From the NCBI RefSeq assembly GCF_029335485.1, contig NZ_JARJLM010000509.1:1-41449 (forward strand): 41,449 nucleotides of DNA. The letters are read 5' to 3'. This stretch comes from Cupriavidus basilensis (lineage in GTDB: Bacteria > Pseudomonadota > Gammaproteobacteria > Burkholderiales > Burkholderiaceae). This document shows, piece after piece, positions 25,317-33,344 of the stretch. A program made the translations under genes and the position numbers. The notes beneath the pieces were generated by a model, which saw nothing but the letters and a program-made list of their open reading frames with translations, did no database searches and was not told the origin of the DNA. Each line of letters starts with the position of its first letter. Position 1 is the stretch's first letter.

Positions 25317-25877
25317 TCAACCCGCTTGCTGAAGCCGGCGCAGCAGCCGCCGGCCGGCATCGACAACGCCGGGGTCGGCCGTCATCTGGAAGCGCACGAT
25401 CATGCCCTCCACGCACAGCATCGCTTCTTCCGTCACCGCCTCGGGCTCCGGCAGGCCGAGCCGCCTGACCAGCGTACCGATGAAGGCGGCAAGCGCCGCC
25501 TTGTGCGCCACGGACTGCGCGACCTGGCTCCCCTCGCCCGATGCGCCCGCCTCGGCTACCGCATTGATAAAGGCGCAGCCGCGAAAATCCCCGCCATCGA
25601 ACCAGCCGGCCAGCGCGTCGGCAATGACGTCCAGCCCCGGGCTGGCCGCGAAGCGCGCCTCCACCTCCTGCTCGAACCAGGCCATCCAGCTTTCGTGGCG
25701 CCGCTGCAGGAAGGCGGCAATCAATTCGTTCTTCGAGGCGAAATGCCGGTACAGGGACATCTTGGCCACGCCGGATTCGGCAATGATCCTGTCGATGCCG
25801 GTCGCGCGCAGGCCGTCCTGGTAGAACAGGCGGGCCGCGGTATCCAGGATGCGCTCGCGGGCGGAAGGCGTGGCCAT
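25317..25877 (-). CDS. TetR-family repressor
   Basis: A 186-residue TetR regulator. The N-terminal helix-turn-helix covers about residues 6-52 (RERILDTAARLFYQDGLRAT, then IDRIIAESGVAKMSLYRHFA). The C-terminal domain carries FDGGDFRGCAFINAVAEAG, typical of the group related to YcdC/TetR_C regulators with small-molecule effectors. It is the second gene of a pair, 45 bp after the DUF1348 gene on the same strand. The inverted repeat at 26537-26571 upstream of the pair is a likely binding site, so it probably represses its own operon. Confidence 0.93.
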   Translation of the reverse strand: MATPSARERILDTAARLFYQDGLRATGIDRIIAESGVAKMSLYRHFASKNELIAAFLQRRHESWMAWFEQEVEARFAASPGLDVIADALAGWFDGGDFRGCAFINAVAEAGASGEGSQVAQSVAHKAALAAFIGTLVRRLGLPEPEAVTEEAMLCVEGMIVRFQMTADPGVVDAGRRLLRRLQQAG

Positions 25878-25922
25878 GGCTGAAAGACTCCTTGGTTCAA
25901 AGCGTGGGCGGATGATGCCGCT

Positions 25923-26402
25923 TTACAGGCCGAGATCGCTCAGGCTCGCGTGATCGTCGGGACGCCGTCCCAGCTGCCAGAAGAACCTGCGCTCGCTTTC
26001 CTTGATCGGCGCATCATTGATGCAGGCAAAGCGCCGCTGCATCAGGCCGGCTTCGTCGAACTCCCAATTCTCGTTGCCATAGGAGCGGTACCAGTTGCCC
26101 GAATCGTCGTGCCACTCGTAGGCAAAGCGCACCGCGATGCGGTTGCCCTCCCATGCCCACAATTCCTTGATCAGCCGATAGTCCAGTTCCTTCTGCCACT
26201 TGCGCGCCAGGAAATCGACGATGGCCTGGCGCCCGTTGACGAATTCGGCGCGGTTGCGCCACGCGCTGTCGGCGGTATAGGCCAGCGCCACGCGTTCGGG
26301 GTCGCGGCTGTTCCAGCCGTCCTCGGCGGCGCGCACCTTCTGGATGGCGGTCGCGCGGGTGAATGGGGGCAACGGCGGACGGACTTCGGCATGCGACGAC
26401 AT
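25923..26402 (-). CDS. DUF1348 / NTF2-like protein
   Basis: A 159-residue protein with the DUF1348 pattern of the nuclear transport factor 2 fold: [40 protein letters not shown], and [20 protein letters not shown]. The fold is a cone-shaped beta-alpha barrel with a hydrophobic pocket, used by isomerases, dehydratases and binding proteins. No certain catalytic residues are known for the family. It starts at ATG 26402 and is the first gene in a two-gene operon with the TetR regulator. It probably handles the same small molecule that the repressor senses; this is inference. Confidence 0.9.
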   Translation of the reverse strand: MSSHAEVRPPLPPFTRATAIQKVRAAEDGWNSRDPERVALAYTADSAWRNRAEFVNGRQAIVDFLARKWQKELDYRLIKELWAWEGNRIAVRFAYEWHDDSGNWYRSYGNENWEFDEAGLMQRRFACINDAPIKESERRFFWQLGRRPDDHASLSDLGL

Positions 26403-26536
26403 CGGTTTCTCCTGGCGGCGTTAAGGCGCGACGGCCGGGGTGGCCGAAGCGGGTCCGGGGATCCGAACCATGGCCCGCAGCGCATGACTGGCGCGTCGGC
26501 GGCACATTCGGCTCACCGGTCGCTCACGAAATGATA

Positions 26537-26571
26537 CAGACCTGTCTACATTATTTGAGTAGACAGGTCTG
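26537..26571. promoter_or_regulatory. Large inverted repeat upstream of DUF1348-tetR operon
   Basis: CAGACCTGTCTAC (26537-26549) and its exact reverse complement (26559-26571) flank a 9-bp AT-rich spacer. Each arm is itself close to a palindrome of the AGACAG/CTGTCT kind, the half-site typical of TetR repressors, so two dimers could bind. It lies 135 bp upstream of the DUF1348 start, in a gap without genes. The AT-rich spacer suggests it overlaps the promoter. Confidence 0.7.
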
Positions 26572-26644
26572 TCTGTCAAGGTGCGCCTCGACACGGCCTC
26601 GATCCCCGGAAATCAGCCGCCAGAAACGACTCCCGCGGCTGTCT

Positions 26645-27265
26645 TCAGCGCGGACGCCACATTTTGAACAGTGCCTCGGGCCCGATCTCGAAGTAATCGG
26701 CCGGGCCGCCGCCGCGCAGGATGGGCCGGGCGGCGGCGGTGTCATAGATGCCGTCCTTCAGCAGCGCCTTGTCGACATGTACGCCCACCACCTCCCCCAG
26801 CACCAGCCAGGTCGGCACCTTCTCGCCGCCGACGCCTTCGAGCTGGATCAGTTGCGTGAGCCTGCACTCGAACGAGACCGGGCTTTCCGCCACGCGCGGC
26901 ACCGAGACGGCGCGTGATGCCGCTGGCGTGAGGCCAGCCAGCACGAACTCGTCGACTTCCGGCGGCACCGCCGCACAGCTTGCATTCATGGGCTCGGCCA
27001 GCGGCCGCGTGGCGAGGTTCCAGCAGAACTCGCGGGTCTGCTCGATATTGCGCACGCTGTCCTTGTAGCCGATGCTGGCAAAACCGACGATGGGCGGCGT
27101 GTAGTTGAAGGCGTTGAAGAAGCTGTAGGGCGCGAGATTGACGATCCCGTCGGCGCCGCGCGAGGAGATCCAGCCGATCGGCCGGGGCCCGACGATGGCG
27201 TTGAAGGGATCATGCGGCAGGCCATGCCCTTTTGCGGGCTCATAGAAATGGATATCGGCGGACAC
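26645..27265 (-). CDS. Flavin reductase-like protein
   Basis: FMN-binding split-barrel protein of 206 residues. The family core is clear: HDPFNAIVGPRPIGWISSRG, then VNLAPYSFFNAFNYTPPIVG and KDSVRNIEQTREFCWNLATR. Such proteins bind FMN and either supply reduced flavin to a partner or act as reductases. I chose the GTG at 27265 (VSADIHFYEP), as the open frame beyond it is basic low-complexity sequence. The ribosome binding site is weak, so the start is uncertain. It stands alone between the TetR operator and the GntR gene on the same strand. Confidence 0.85.
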   Translation of the reverse strand: MSADIHFYEPAKGHGLPHDPFNAIVGPRPIGWISSRGADGIVNLAPYSFFNAFNYTPPIVGFASIGYKDSVRNIEQTREFCWNLATRPLAEPMNASCAAVPPEVDEFVLAGLTPAASRAVSVPRVAESPVSFECRLTQLIQLEGVGGEKVPTWLVLGEVVGVHVDKALLKDGIYDTAAARPILRGGGPADYFEIGPEALFKMWRPR

Positions 27266-27451
27266 GAGGCAGGATAGTCGGGAAGACAGCGTTGAAGACC
27301 GGGGGCCGCGCGGTGCGCCCCCGCCTGACGGCCGCGGCGAACGGGCGCGGGAACCCGGAATCCAGGCCCCGCCTCCCCGTCCGGGCAAGCTGCCTGCCAT
27401 GCTACCAGTTGTCGCCCGCGCGCGCCTGCCACGCCTGCCCGCCGCCTTTTG

Positions 27452-28168
27452 TCAGCGCGCTACGGTGCTGCCGGCGGACTCGCAGTAGGCGTCCTGCGCC
27501 ATCAGTACCAGGTCGGCGACGGCCTTGCCGCCCGCTGAGATATGCGCGCGCATCTCGCTCGCCGCCGCGTCCGCATTGCCCTCCAGCACGGCCGCAACGA
27601 TCAGCCCGTGCTCATGGAATGAGCCCGGCATCCGGGCCGGATTGATCAAGCCGCGATGGCGCCCGTAGATCGCCAGGCGCCGCCGCAGCATGCGGATCTG
27701 ATCGGCCAGGTAGGGGTTGGCCGTGGCGTGGTAAAGCACGTCGTGAAACGCGCGGTTGGCCTCCACATAGCCGGGCATGTCGGCCGCCTCCACATAGGCG
27801 CGCCCCTGCTCGAAGGCCGACACCAGCGCCGCCCTGCCCGCCGCGCCGATGCGCTGCGTGGCCAGACGCGCCACCACACCCTCCATCTCCGCCAGCGTCT
27901 CGAACATGGCGACCAGTTCGGCCATGGTTGCCTGATGGACAAAGATCCCGGCACGCGGGGCAATCGTCACCAGGCCTTGCGCGGCCAGCATCAGCAAGGC
28001 CTCCCGCACCGGCGTGCGCGAACTGTCGAACTGCTCGGCCAGCGCGCGCTCGTCGAGCTGCGATCCGGGCTTCAGCTTGCCGGCGTGGATCTCTTCCTCG
28101 ATGGCTTCGCGGATCCGGTCCTGGAGAGACTGCACGGGTAAACCTCGATTTGAAGGCTCTTTGGGCAT
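27452..28168 (-). CDS. GntR-family regulator, FCD subfamily
   Basis: A 238-residue FadR-like regulator. The winged helix spans about residues 14-80 (LQDRIREAIEEEIHAGKLKP, then AEQFDSSRTPVREALLMLAA). The FCD domain follows to about 225, with NRAFHDVLYHATANPYLADQ and the later metal-binding histidines (SFHEHGLIV). The ligand is probably a carboxylate or its CoA ester. I chose the ATG at 28168 (MPKEPSNR); a TTG sits 12 bp further up. It diverges by only 40 bp from the crotonase gene, so one operator can control both directions. Confidence 0.93.
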   Translation of the reverse strand: MPKEPSNRGLPVQSLQDRIREAIEEEIHAGKLKPGSQLDERALAEQFDSSRTPVREALLMLAAQGLVTIAPRAGIFVHQATMAELVAMFETLAEMEGVVARLATQRIGAAGRAALVSAFEQGRAYVEAADMPGYVEANRAFHDVLYHATANPYLADQIRMLRRRLAIYGRHRGLINPARMPGSFHEHGLIVAAVLEGNADAAASEMRAHISAGGKAVADLVLMAQDAYCESAGSTVAR

Positions 28169-28203
28169 ATCTAAAATCAATTTAAATATATCTAAACATC
28201 AAT
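28167..28203. promoter_or_regulatory. Two direct repeats between gntR and the uptake operon
   Basis: ATATCTAAAATCAAT (28167-28181) and ATATCTAAACATCAAT (28188-28203) are near-identical direct repeats 21 bp apart, two helical turns. They fill most of the gap between the divergent starts at 28168 and 28209. They are the best candidate GntR sites, and any promoter must overlap them. Confidence 0.6.
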
Positions 28204-28208
28204 CTTAT

Positions 28209-28973
28209 ATGCAAACAAACGGCGAACCGCATCTCTGCATCGAAAAAAGCGTTGCAACAATCACTTTAAAACGACCCGAGCTAGCCAACCGGCTGAGTCC
28301 GGGGGATTTGCAGGTAATGCGCGAGCATATCAACTCCGTCAACGCGATGGCGCACGTTCTGGTGCTGCGCTTCACCGGCACGGGCAAATATTTCTGCAGC
28401 GGCTACGACATCGGCGCCCTGGCCAATGCCGACGAGGCGGGGGCGCCGGCCTTCGGCGAGCTGATCGACCTGATCGAAGCCGCGCGCCCCGTCACCATCG
28501 CCGCGGTCAACGGCGGCGTGTACGGCGGCGCCACCGATCTCTGCCTGGCCTGCGATTTCCGCGTGGGCGTGCCCCATTGCGACATGTTCATGCCAGCGGC
28601 AAGGCTGGGGCTGCATTTCTATCGCGGCGGGCTGGAGCGCTATGTCAGCCGGCTGGGCGTGGATACCGCCAAGCGCCTTTTCCTGACTGCCGCGCGGCTC
28701 GATGCCGGCGAGATGCTGAGGGTGGGGTTCCTCAACGAGGTGGTCGCGGCCGACACGCTGGCGCAGCGGGTGGAAGAACTCAGCGCCACGCTCGCCGGCA
28801 TGGCGCCCATCGCCCTGCTGGGCATGAAGCAGGCCCTGAACCAGATCGCGCGCGGGGCGCTGGACGTAGCCGCCCTGGAACGTGACATCGCGCGCGCCGG
28901 AGCGTCGGCCGATTTGCGCGAGGGCGCGGCCGCGTGGCGCGAGAAGCGGCCGGCGGCCTTCACCGGCCGCTAG
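28209..28973 (+). CDS. Crotonase-family protein lacking both catalytic glutamates
   Basis: Enoyl-CoA hydratase/isomerase fold of 254 residues. The oxyanion-hole segments are kept: GKYFCSGYDIGAL (60-71) and AVNGGVYGGATDLCLACDFR (99-118). The two glutamates of true hydratases are changed: by alignment to GGCELA and QPEI they become D110 (GGATDLCLA) and A130 (MPAARLGL). It is therefore unlikely to be a normal hydratase; another crotonase reaction on a CoA ester, such as isomerisation, decarboxylation or hydrolysis, is more plausible. The ATG at 28209 has no ribosome binding site and sits just after the operator, so the message may be leaderless. It is the first gene of the uptake operon. Confidence 0.85.
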   Translation: MQTNGEPHLCIEKSVATITLKRPELANRLSPGDLQVMREHINSVNAMAHVLVLRFTGTGKYFCSGYDIGALANADEAGAPAFGELIDLIEAARPVTIAAVNGGVYGGATDLCLACDFRVGVPHCDMFMPAARLGLHFYRGGLERYVSRLGVDTAKRLFLTAARLDAGEMLRVGFLNEVVAADTLAQRVEELSATLAGMAPIALLGMKQALNQIARGALDVAALERDIARAGASADLREGAAAWREKRPAAFTGR

Positions 28974-29050
28974 CCCGGGGCGAAGCCATCCGGAAGCACA
29001 CCAGAAGCAGACCAGCGCATCGGCGCGAAAAAACAAAACAGGAGACGACG

Positions 29051-30022
29051 ATGATCAAGCGGCACCCTACCCTGCTGTTCCTGATGGCATCCGCGCTGGC
29101 CGGCCCCGTGCTGGCGGCGGACGCCTTCCCATCCAAGCCGATCCGCATCGTGATCGGCTTCCCCGCCGGCGGCGGCGCCGACAACGTGGCCAGGCTGTAT
29201 GGCGATGCGCTCTCGAAGGAACTGGGCCAGCCGGTCATCGTCGACAACAAACCCGGCGCCGGCACCACCATTGCCGCCGACACCGTGGCCAAGGCCCCCG
29301 CCGATGGCTACACCCTGTATATCGCCACCGCCAGCCTGATGGGCGGCGACAAGGTGCTGTACAAGACCATCCGTTACGAGCCCACGGACTTCGCGCCCAT
29401 CACGCGCCTGACCGCGTCGCCGCTGTTGCTGGCCGCCAGCAAGGGCGCCGGCATCGGCAGTGTGGCCGAGCTGCTGGCAAAAGCCCGCCAGCATCCCGGC
29501 GAGCTCAACTACTCGTCGTCCGGCAACGGCGTGATCACGCACCTGGCCGGCCTGCAGTTCGCCAGGCTGGCCGATGTGCGGATCACCCATGTGCCGTACA
29601 AGGGCGGCGCGCCGTCCGCGCAGGCCGTGGCCGCCGGCGACGCGCAATTCACCTTCGCCACACCGGCCTCGGTGCAGCCGATGATCGATACGGGCAAAGT
29701 CATCGGCCTTGCCGTGACCTCGGCCAAGCGCTCCCCGGTGCTGCCGAACTATCCCACCCTAGCGGAAGCCGGCATCAAGGGCTACGACATAAGCGGCTGG
29801 TACGGCCTGTTTGCCCCGGCGCAAACGCCTCCCGCCATCATCGAGAAGCTCTTCGCCGCCTCGGCCAGGGCGCTGGCGCGGCCCGACCTGCGGGCAAAGC
29901 TGGCAAGCCGCGGCGAGGAGGTCTCGCCATCGGTATCTCCTGCCGAGTTCAAGGCGTTCGCGCAGCGCGAGGGCAAGACCGTGGCAGAGCTGACGCTCAG
30001 CAGCGGCGCCCGGATCGACTGA
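29051..30022 (+). CDS. Bug/TctC-family solute-binding protein
   Basis: Periplasmic receptor of 323 residues. It has a Sec signal peptide of about 22 residues (HPTLLFLMASALAGPVLAAD). The mature protein shows the Bug pattern: FPSKPIRIVIGFPAGGGADN, VDNKPGAGTTIAADTVAKAP and ITHVPYKGGAPSAQAVAAGD. Such proteins, greatly expanded in beta-proteobacteria, bind carboxylates or amides. The start ATG at 29051 has GGAGACGACG upstream. No TctA/TctB membrane partners are seen, so it is an orphan receptor. It sits between the crotonase and CoA-transferase genes, suggesting the ligand is a carboxylate then activated as a CoA ester. Confidence 0.95.
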   Translation: MIKRHPTLLFLMASALAGPVLAADAFPSKPIRIVIGFPAGGGADNVARLYGDALSKELGQPVIVDNKPGAGTTIAADTVAKAPADGYTLYIATASLMGGDKVLYKTIRYEPTDFAPITRLTASPLLLAASKGAGIGSVAELLAKARQHPGELNYSSSGNGVITHLAGLQFARLADVRITHVPYKGGAPSAQAVAAGDAQFTFATPASVQPMIDTGKVIGLAVTSAKRSPVLPNYPTLAEAGIKGYDISGWYGLFAPAQTPPAIIEKLFAASARALARPDLRAKLASRGEEVSPSVSPAEFKAFAQREGKTVAELTLSSGARID

Positions 30023-30079
30023 GCGCCGTTGTCTTCTCCATTCGCCATACACGGGCCGCTCCGGCCCAAGAGGATTTCC

Positions 30080-31246
30080 ATGAATCGCATTGCCGCAGAC
30101 CTCCCGCTCGCGGGCTTCACCGTGGTGGACCTGACCCGCGTGCTGGCCGGCCCCTATTGCACCATGATGCTGGCCGATCTCGGCGCGCGCGTGATCAAGA
30201 TCGAAAACCCCGACGGCGGCGACGATTCGCGGCATGTGGGCCCTTTCGTGGACGGGGAATCCGCCTACTTCGCCTCGGTCAACCGCAACAAGGAATCCAT
30301 CGCGCTGGATCTGAAATCGCCGCGCGACCGCGCCGTGCTGGCGGCCATGATCGCCAGCGCCGACGTGCTGGTGGAGAACTTCCGCGCCGGCGTGATGGAG
30401 AAGCTCGGCTTCACCTGGGAGGCGCTGCATGCCGCCAATCCACGCCTGGTCTACGCTTCGATCTCGGGCTTCGGGCAGACCGGCCCCTACCGGGACAGGC
30501 CCGCCTACGACATGGTGGTACAGGCCATGGGCGGGCTGATGAGCGTGACGGGCCAGAGCGGCGGCGACCCGGTGCGCGTGGGTGTCTCCATCGGCGACCT
30601 GGGCGCCGGGCTGTATGCCGCCATCGGCATCCAGTCCGCGCTGCTCAAGCGCGGCCGCACCGGCCTGGGCGAACGCGTCGATATCGGCATGCTCGACTGC
30701 CAGGTCGCGCTGCTGGAAAACGCCATCGCGCGGCACTCGGCCACCGGCGCCGTGCCCGCGCCGCTGGGCACGCGCCATCCCTCCATCACGCCCTTTGACA
30801 TGTTCAGGACCGGCGACGGCCATATCGTCATCGCCGCGGGCAACGACACCCTGTTCCAGAAACTCTGCGCCGCGCTCGGCCAGCCGGAGCTGGCCGCCGA
30901 TCCGCGCTTCGCCACCGTGGTGGCGCGCAACCAGCACCATGCCGAACTGAAGACCTGCATGGAAGCCCGCCTTGCCGAGGCCGGCTGCGCCGGCTGGTCG
31001 GCCGCGCTGGAGCGTGCCGGGGTGCCGCACGGTCCGCTGCAGAGCGTGGCCGACATCGTGCAGGACCCGCATGTGCAGGCCCGCGCTATGCTGCTGCAGG
31101 CCAGCATCGGCGAGAACCGTCCCATCACCCTGGCCGGCAACCCGGTCAAGGTCGGCAGCGCGCCCGGCACCGGCGCCGCCTTCAGGCGCTCGCCCAGGCT
31201 GGACGAGCACCGCGCCAGCCTGCTGGCGGAATTCGGTCCGGCCTGA
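30080..31246 (+). CDS. Class III (CaiB/BaiF) CoA-transferase
   Basis: Moves CoA between carboxylic acids. The product has 388 residues, normal for the family. It opens with LAGFTVVDLTRVLAGPYCTM and DLGARVIKIENPDGGDD. The catalytic aspartate corresponds to D173 (VGVSIGDLGAGLYAAIG), and the later GRTGLGERVDIGMLDCQVAL is also typical. The start ATG at 30080 has AGAGGA upstream. It follows the Bug receptor by 57 bp. With the receptor and the crotonase it forms a cluster that would take up, activate and convert one organic acid under the GntR regulator. The acid is not identifiable. Confidence 0.95.
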   Translation: MNRIAADLPLAGFTVVDLTRVLAGPYCTMMLADLGARVIKIENPDGGDDSRHVGPFVDGESAYFASVNRNKESIALDLKSPRDRAVLAAMIASADVLVENFRAGVMEKLGFTWEALHAANPRLVYASISGFGQTGPYRDRPAYDMVVQAMGGLMSVTGQSGGDPVRVGVSIGDLGAGLYAAIGIQSALLKRGRTGLGERVDIGMLDCQVALLENAIARHSATGAVPAPLGTRHPSITPFDMFRTGDGHIVIAAGNDTLFQKLCAALGQPELAADPRFATVVARNQHHAELKTCMEARLAEAGCAGWSAALERAGVPHGPLQSVADIVQDPHVQARAMLLQASIGENRPITLAGNPVKVGSAPGTGAAFRRSPRLDEHRASLLAEFGPA

Positions 31247-31327
31247 ATCCAGGGCGAATCGGCTGCGCGCATGCCGCCGGCAAGCCAGACCGGTTAAGCT
31301 TGCGGCAACCCAACGACCCCGCGCGCC

Positions 31328-32404
31328 ATGACCAGGCAGAGTACGGATCAAGCCACGCCTGAAGACGGACAGGAAACCAGCCTGGAAGCCGGGCTGGCCG
31401 CCGCCCTTGCGCACCTGAACCAAGGCCGGGCCGAAGCCGCCGCGGCATGCGCCGCCGCCCTGGCCAGGCACCATCCGGCGCATCCCGCGGTATTGCAATT
31501 GATCGCGCTGATCGCCATGCAGCGCGGGGAGACCGCGCAGGCACGGCACCATATCGCTCAAAGCCTGGCGTTGCGCCCGGACCACCTGCCGTCGCTGCTG
31601 ATCGCCGGCCGTGCCGCGCTGGCGGATCGCGCGCCGGCACAGGCGCTGCCGCATTTGCTGCGGGCCTGCGCGCTGAGCGGCAATGCCGTCGAGCCTTGTT
31701 ACCTCGCCTGTGTCGCCCGCCGGCAAATGGGCAGCGCGGACGCCCTGGCGGAACTGGGCCAGTTGATCCAGCGCGCGCCGGGCTTCGCGCCGGCCTGGAT
31801 CGAACTGGCGGACGCGATGCGGCAGGCCGGCCAGCCGGAAGCCGCGCTGGCCGCGCTGGACCGCGCCATCGCGCTTGACGGCAACGCCGCGCGCACGCAC
31901 TTCCAGCGGGGCAAGGTCCTGTACGGGCAAAAGCGGCTGGCGGAAGCGGCCAGCGCCTTTGGCCATGCCGCGGCACTGGAGCCGCGCAGCAGGGAGGCCC
32001 GCCTGAACCTGGCCATTGCGCAACAGGAACTGGGTGAGCTGGCTGCCGCGCAGGACTCGCTGGAAACCCTGCTCGCCGCGCACCCGGACGACTACGACGG
32101 CTGGATCAAGCTCGGCCTGGTCCGGCAGGACCGGCACGACCTGGCCGGCGCCCAGGCCGCCTTGCGCAGCGCGCTGGCCTGCCGCCCGGATGCCGCGCCG
32201 GCGGCGGTCAACCTCGGCATCGTGCTGCAGGCGGACCGCCAGCCCGATGCGGCCCTGGCCGCATACGCCCACGCCTTCCGCGTGGAGCCCGGCACCTTCG
32301 GCCGCATCGCGCAAGCCCTGTGCTCAGGGCCGCATGGCCGTCTATGGGCGGACCTGGGTGCGCTGCGCGCCTTGCTGGCCACCCTTGGCCATGCTCAGGA
32401 CTGA
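31328..32404 (+). CDS. Tetratricopeptide-repeat protein
   Basis: A 358-residue cytoplasmic protein made of about nine 34-residue TPR units, for example AALDRAIALDGNAARTHFQR and EAASAFGHAAALEPRSREAR. The repeats form a superhelical scaffold for protein contacts. No signal peptide, membrane segment or enzymatic domain is seen. The start ATG at 31328 has no strong ribosome binding site. It follows the CoA-transferase by 81 bp, but may not belong to that operon. Its end overlaps the convergent DUF6065-like gene by 10 bp. The partner is unknown. Confidence 0.88.
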   Translation: MTRQSTDQATPEDGQETSLEAGLAAALAHLNQGRAEAAAACAAALARHHPAHPAVLQLIALIAMQRGETAQARHHIAQSLALRPDHLPSLLIAGRAALADRAPAQALPHLLRACALSGNAVEPCYLACVARRQMGSADALAELGQLIQRAPGFAPAWIELADAMRQAGQPEAALAALDRAIALDGNAARTHFQRGKVLYGQKRLAEAASAFGHAAALEPRSREARLNLAIAQQELGELAAAQDSLETLLAAHPDDYDGWIKLGLVRQDRHDLAGAQAALRSALACRPDAAPAAVNLGIVLQADRQPDAALAAYAHAFRVEPGTFGRIAQALCSGPHGRLWADLGALRALLATLGHAQD

Positions 32405-33108
32405 CCGCCGCGCTCGCGCGGCGCGCGAAAGCGCTTGCGGTAGACCCCGGGCGTAGTCAGCACGTCCGCGGCCAGCTTCTCGTAGCGAACGGCGCTCTCC
32501 CCGTCGATCGCCGCATAGGAAAACGCGAGCTGCGTGCGCGGCACCGGGCAGCACTGCGCCACCGGCGTGCCCTTGGGCAGCACCCCCTCGAAATCCGGAT
32601 CGGTCCACAGGGCCGGGAAGTTGATGCCGACGTCATGGAAAAGATCCGCGTCGACCAGGCCGCTCAGGGTCCGGAAAGGCAAGTCCAGCCGGTTGGCCGG
32701 ATGCATCGCCAGCAAGGACCAGCCGGCCGGCAGCTCGATGGTCCAGAAACTGTTGAACTTGAGGGCAACCGCGCCGGCATGCAGCGGCGAACCGGCCAGC
32801 TGCTCCGGCACGTGAAAGCTCAGCGGCGCGCGCGGATGGCCGTCGATGCCCGGCTCCGGCAAGGCCCAGTCCCAGGAAAACACGCCCCGCTCCACCCGCA
32901 CATCGCACGGCAGCACGATCACGAAGCCTAGCGTCATGGCGTCGATGAACGGCGGGCACTGCTTGACCGTGCGGATATCCCGCCCGTGCAACGCCGAGAA
33001 GGCCTTGGGCCGCATTGCCCGCACCCAGTCCGGCAGCGCCTGCTGCGCCGGCAGGGGGCGCGGCAGGATGTCCTGCAACAGGGGATCGCAGCGGAAAATC
33101 ACTTGCAT
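32395..33108 (-). CDS. DUF6065-like protein
   Basis: A 237-residue protein starting at ATG 33108 (MQVIFRCDPLLQDILPRPLP). The central part (about 50-190) includes VKQCPPFIDAMTLGFVIVLP, HVPEQLAGSPLHAGAVALKF and NSFWTIELPAGWSLLAMHPA. This pattern, from memory, is that of DUF6065, a beta-rich family of unknown function sometimes found near modification enzymes. The C-terminus carries FRAPRERGG, rather basic. It lacks a signal peptide or membrane span. It is alone on its strand, convergent and overlapping with the TPR gene, and divergent from the methyltransferase. The assignment is moderately sure; the role is not known. Confidence 0.65.
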   Translation of the reverse strand: MQVIFRCDPLLQDILPRPLPAQQALPDWVRAMRPKAFSALHGRDIRTVKQCPPFIDAMTLGFVIVLPCDVRVERGVFSWDWALPEPGIDGHPRAPLSFHVPEQLAGSPLHAGAVALKFNSFWTIELPAGWSLLAMHPANRLDLPFRTLSGLVDADLFHDVGINFPALWTDPDFEGVLPKGTPVAQCCPVPRTQLAFSYAAIDGESAVRYEKLAADVLTTPGVYRKRFRAPRERGGQS

Positions 33109-33260
33109 GGCATCGCTCGGTGGGCCGGTTGAGCGTTGCAGTGTATGAGCGAAGCCCGCAGAGCGTCCAGCCTGCCGGGCCCGCCTTCCTGGCCCCGCCA
33201 GGCCGGCCGGCGCGGCGCAACGCGGCGGGTGGCCTCTCATGCGACTCGGAATAGTACTGT

Positions 33261-33279
33261 ATGATAATGCTATTACCAT
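33261..33279. promoter_or_regulatory. First copy of a 19-bp palindrome
   Basis: ATGATAATGCTATTACCAT is a near-perfect palindrome (one mismatched pair) in an AT-rich patch 66 bp before the methyltransferase start. It matches the site at 35928-35946 in 17 of 19 positions. The arms TGATAAT and ATTATCA resemble Fur half-sites, but the spacing is 3 instead of 1. Confidence 0.65.
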
Positions 33280-33344
33280 GCTATGCGACTAAACGAGTCC
33301 ACCCGCCGGCGCTGCCAGGCTTGCGAGCGGACCACCCCCGCCAG

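Noticed and set aside
29759-32314. An 851-codon open frame on the minus strand
   Set aside because: It is antisense to the Bug receptor, CoA-transferase and TPR genes, which have clear family motifs. Its translation is rich in His, Gln, Arg and Gly, as expected of a GC-rich shadow frame.
33261-33279. A Fur box
   Set aside because: The arms match Fur half-sites, but the spacing is 3 bp instead of 1, and the other copy is next to a ribbon-helix-helix gene. Fur remains possible but is not called.
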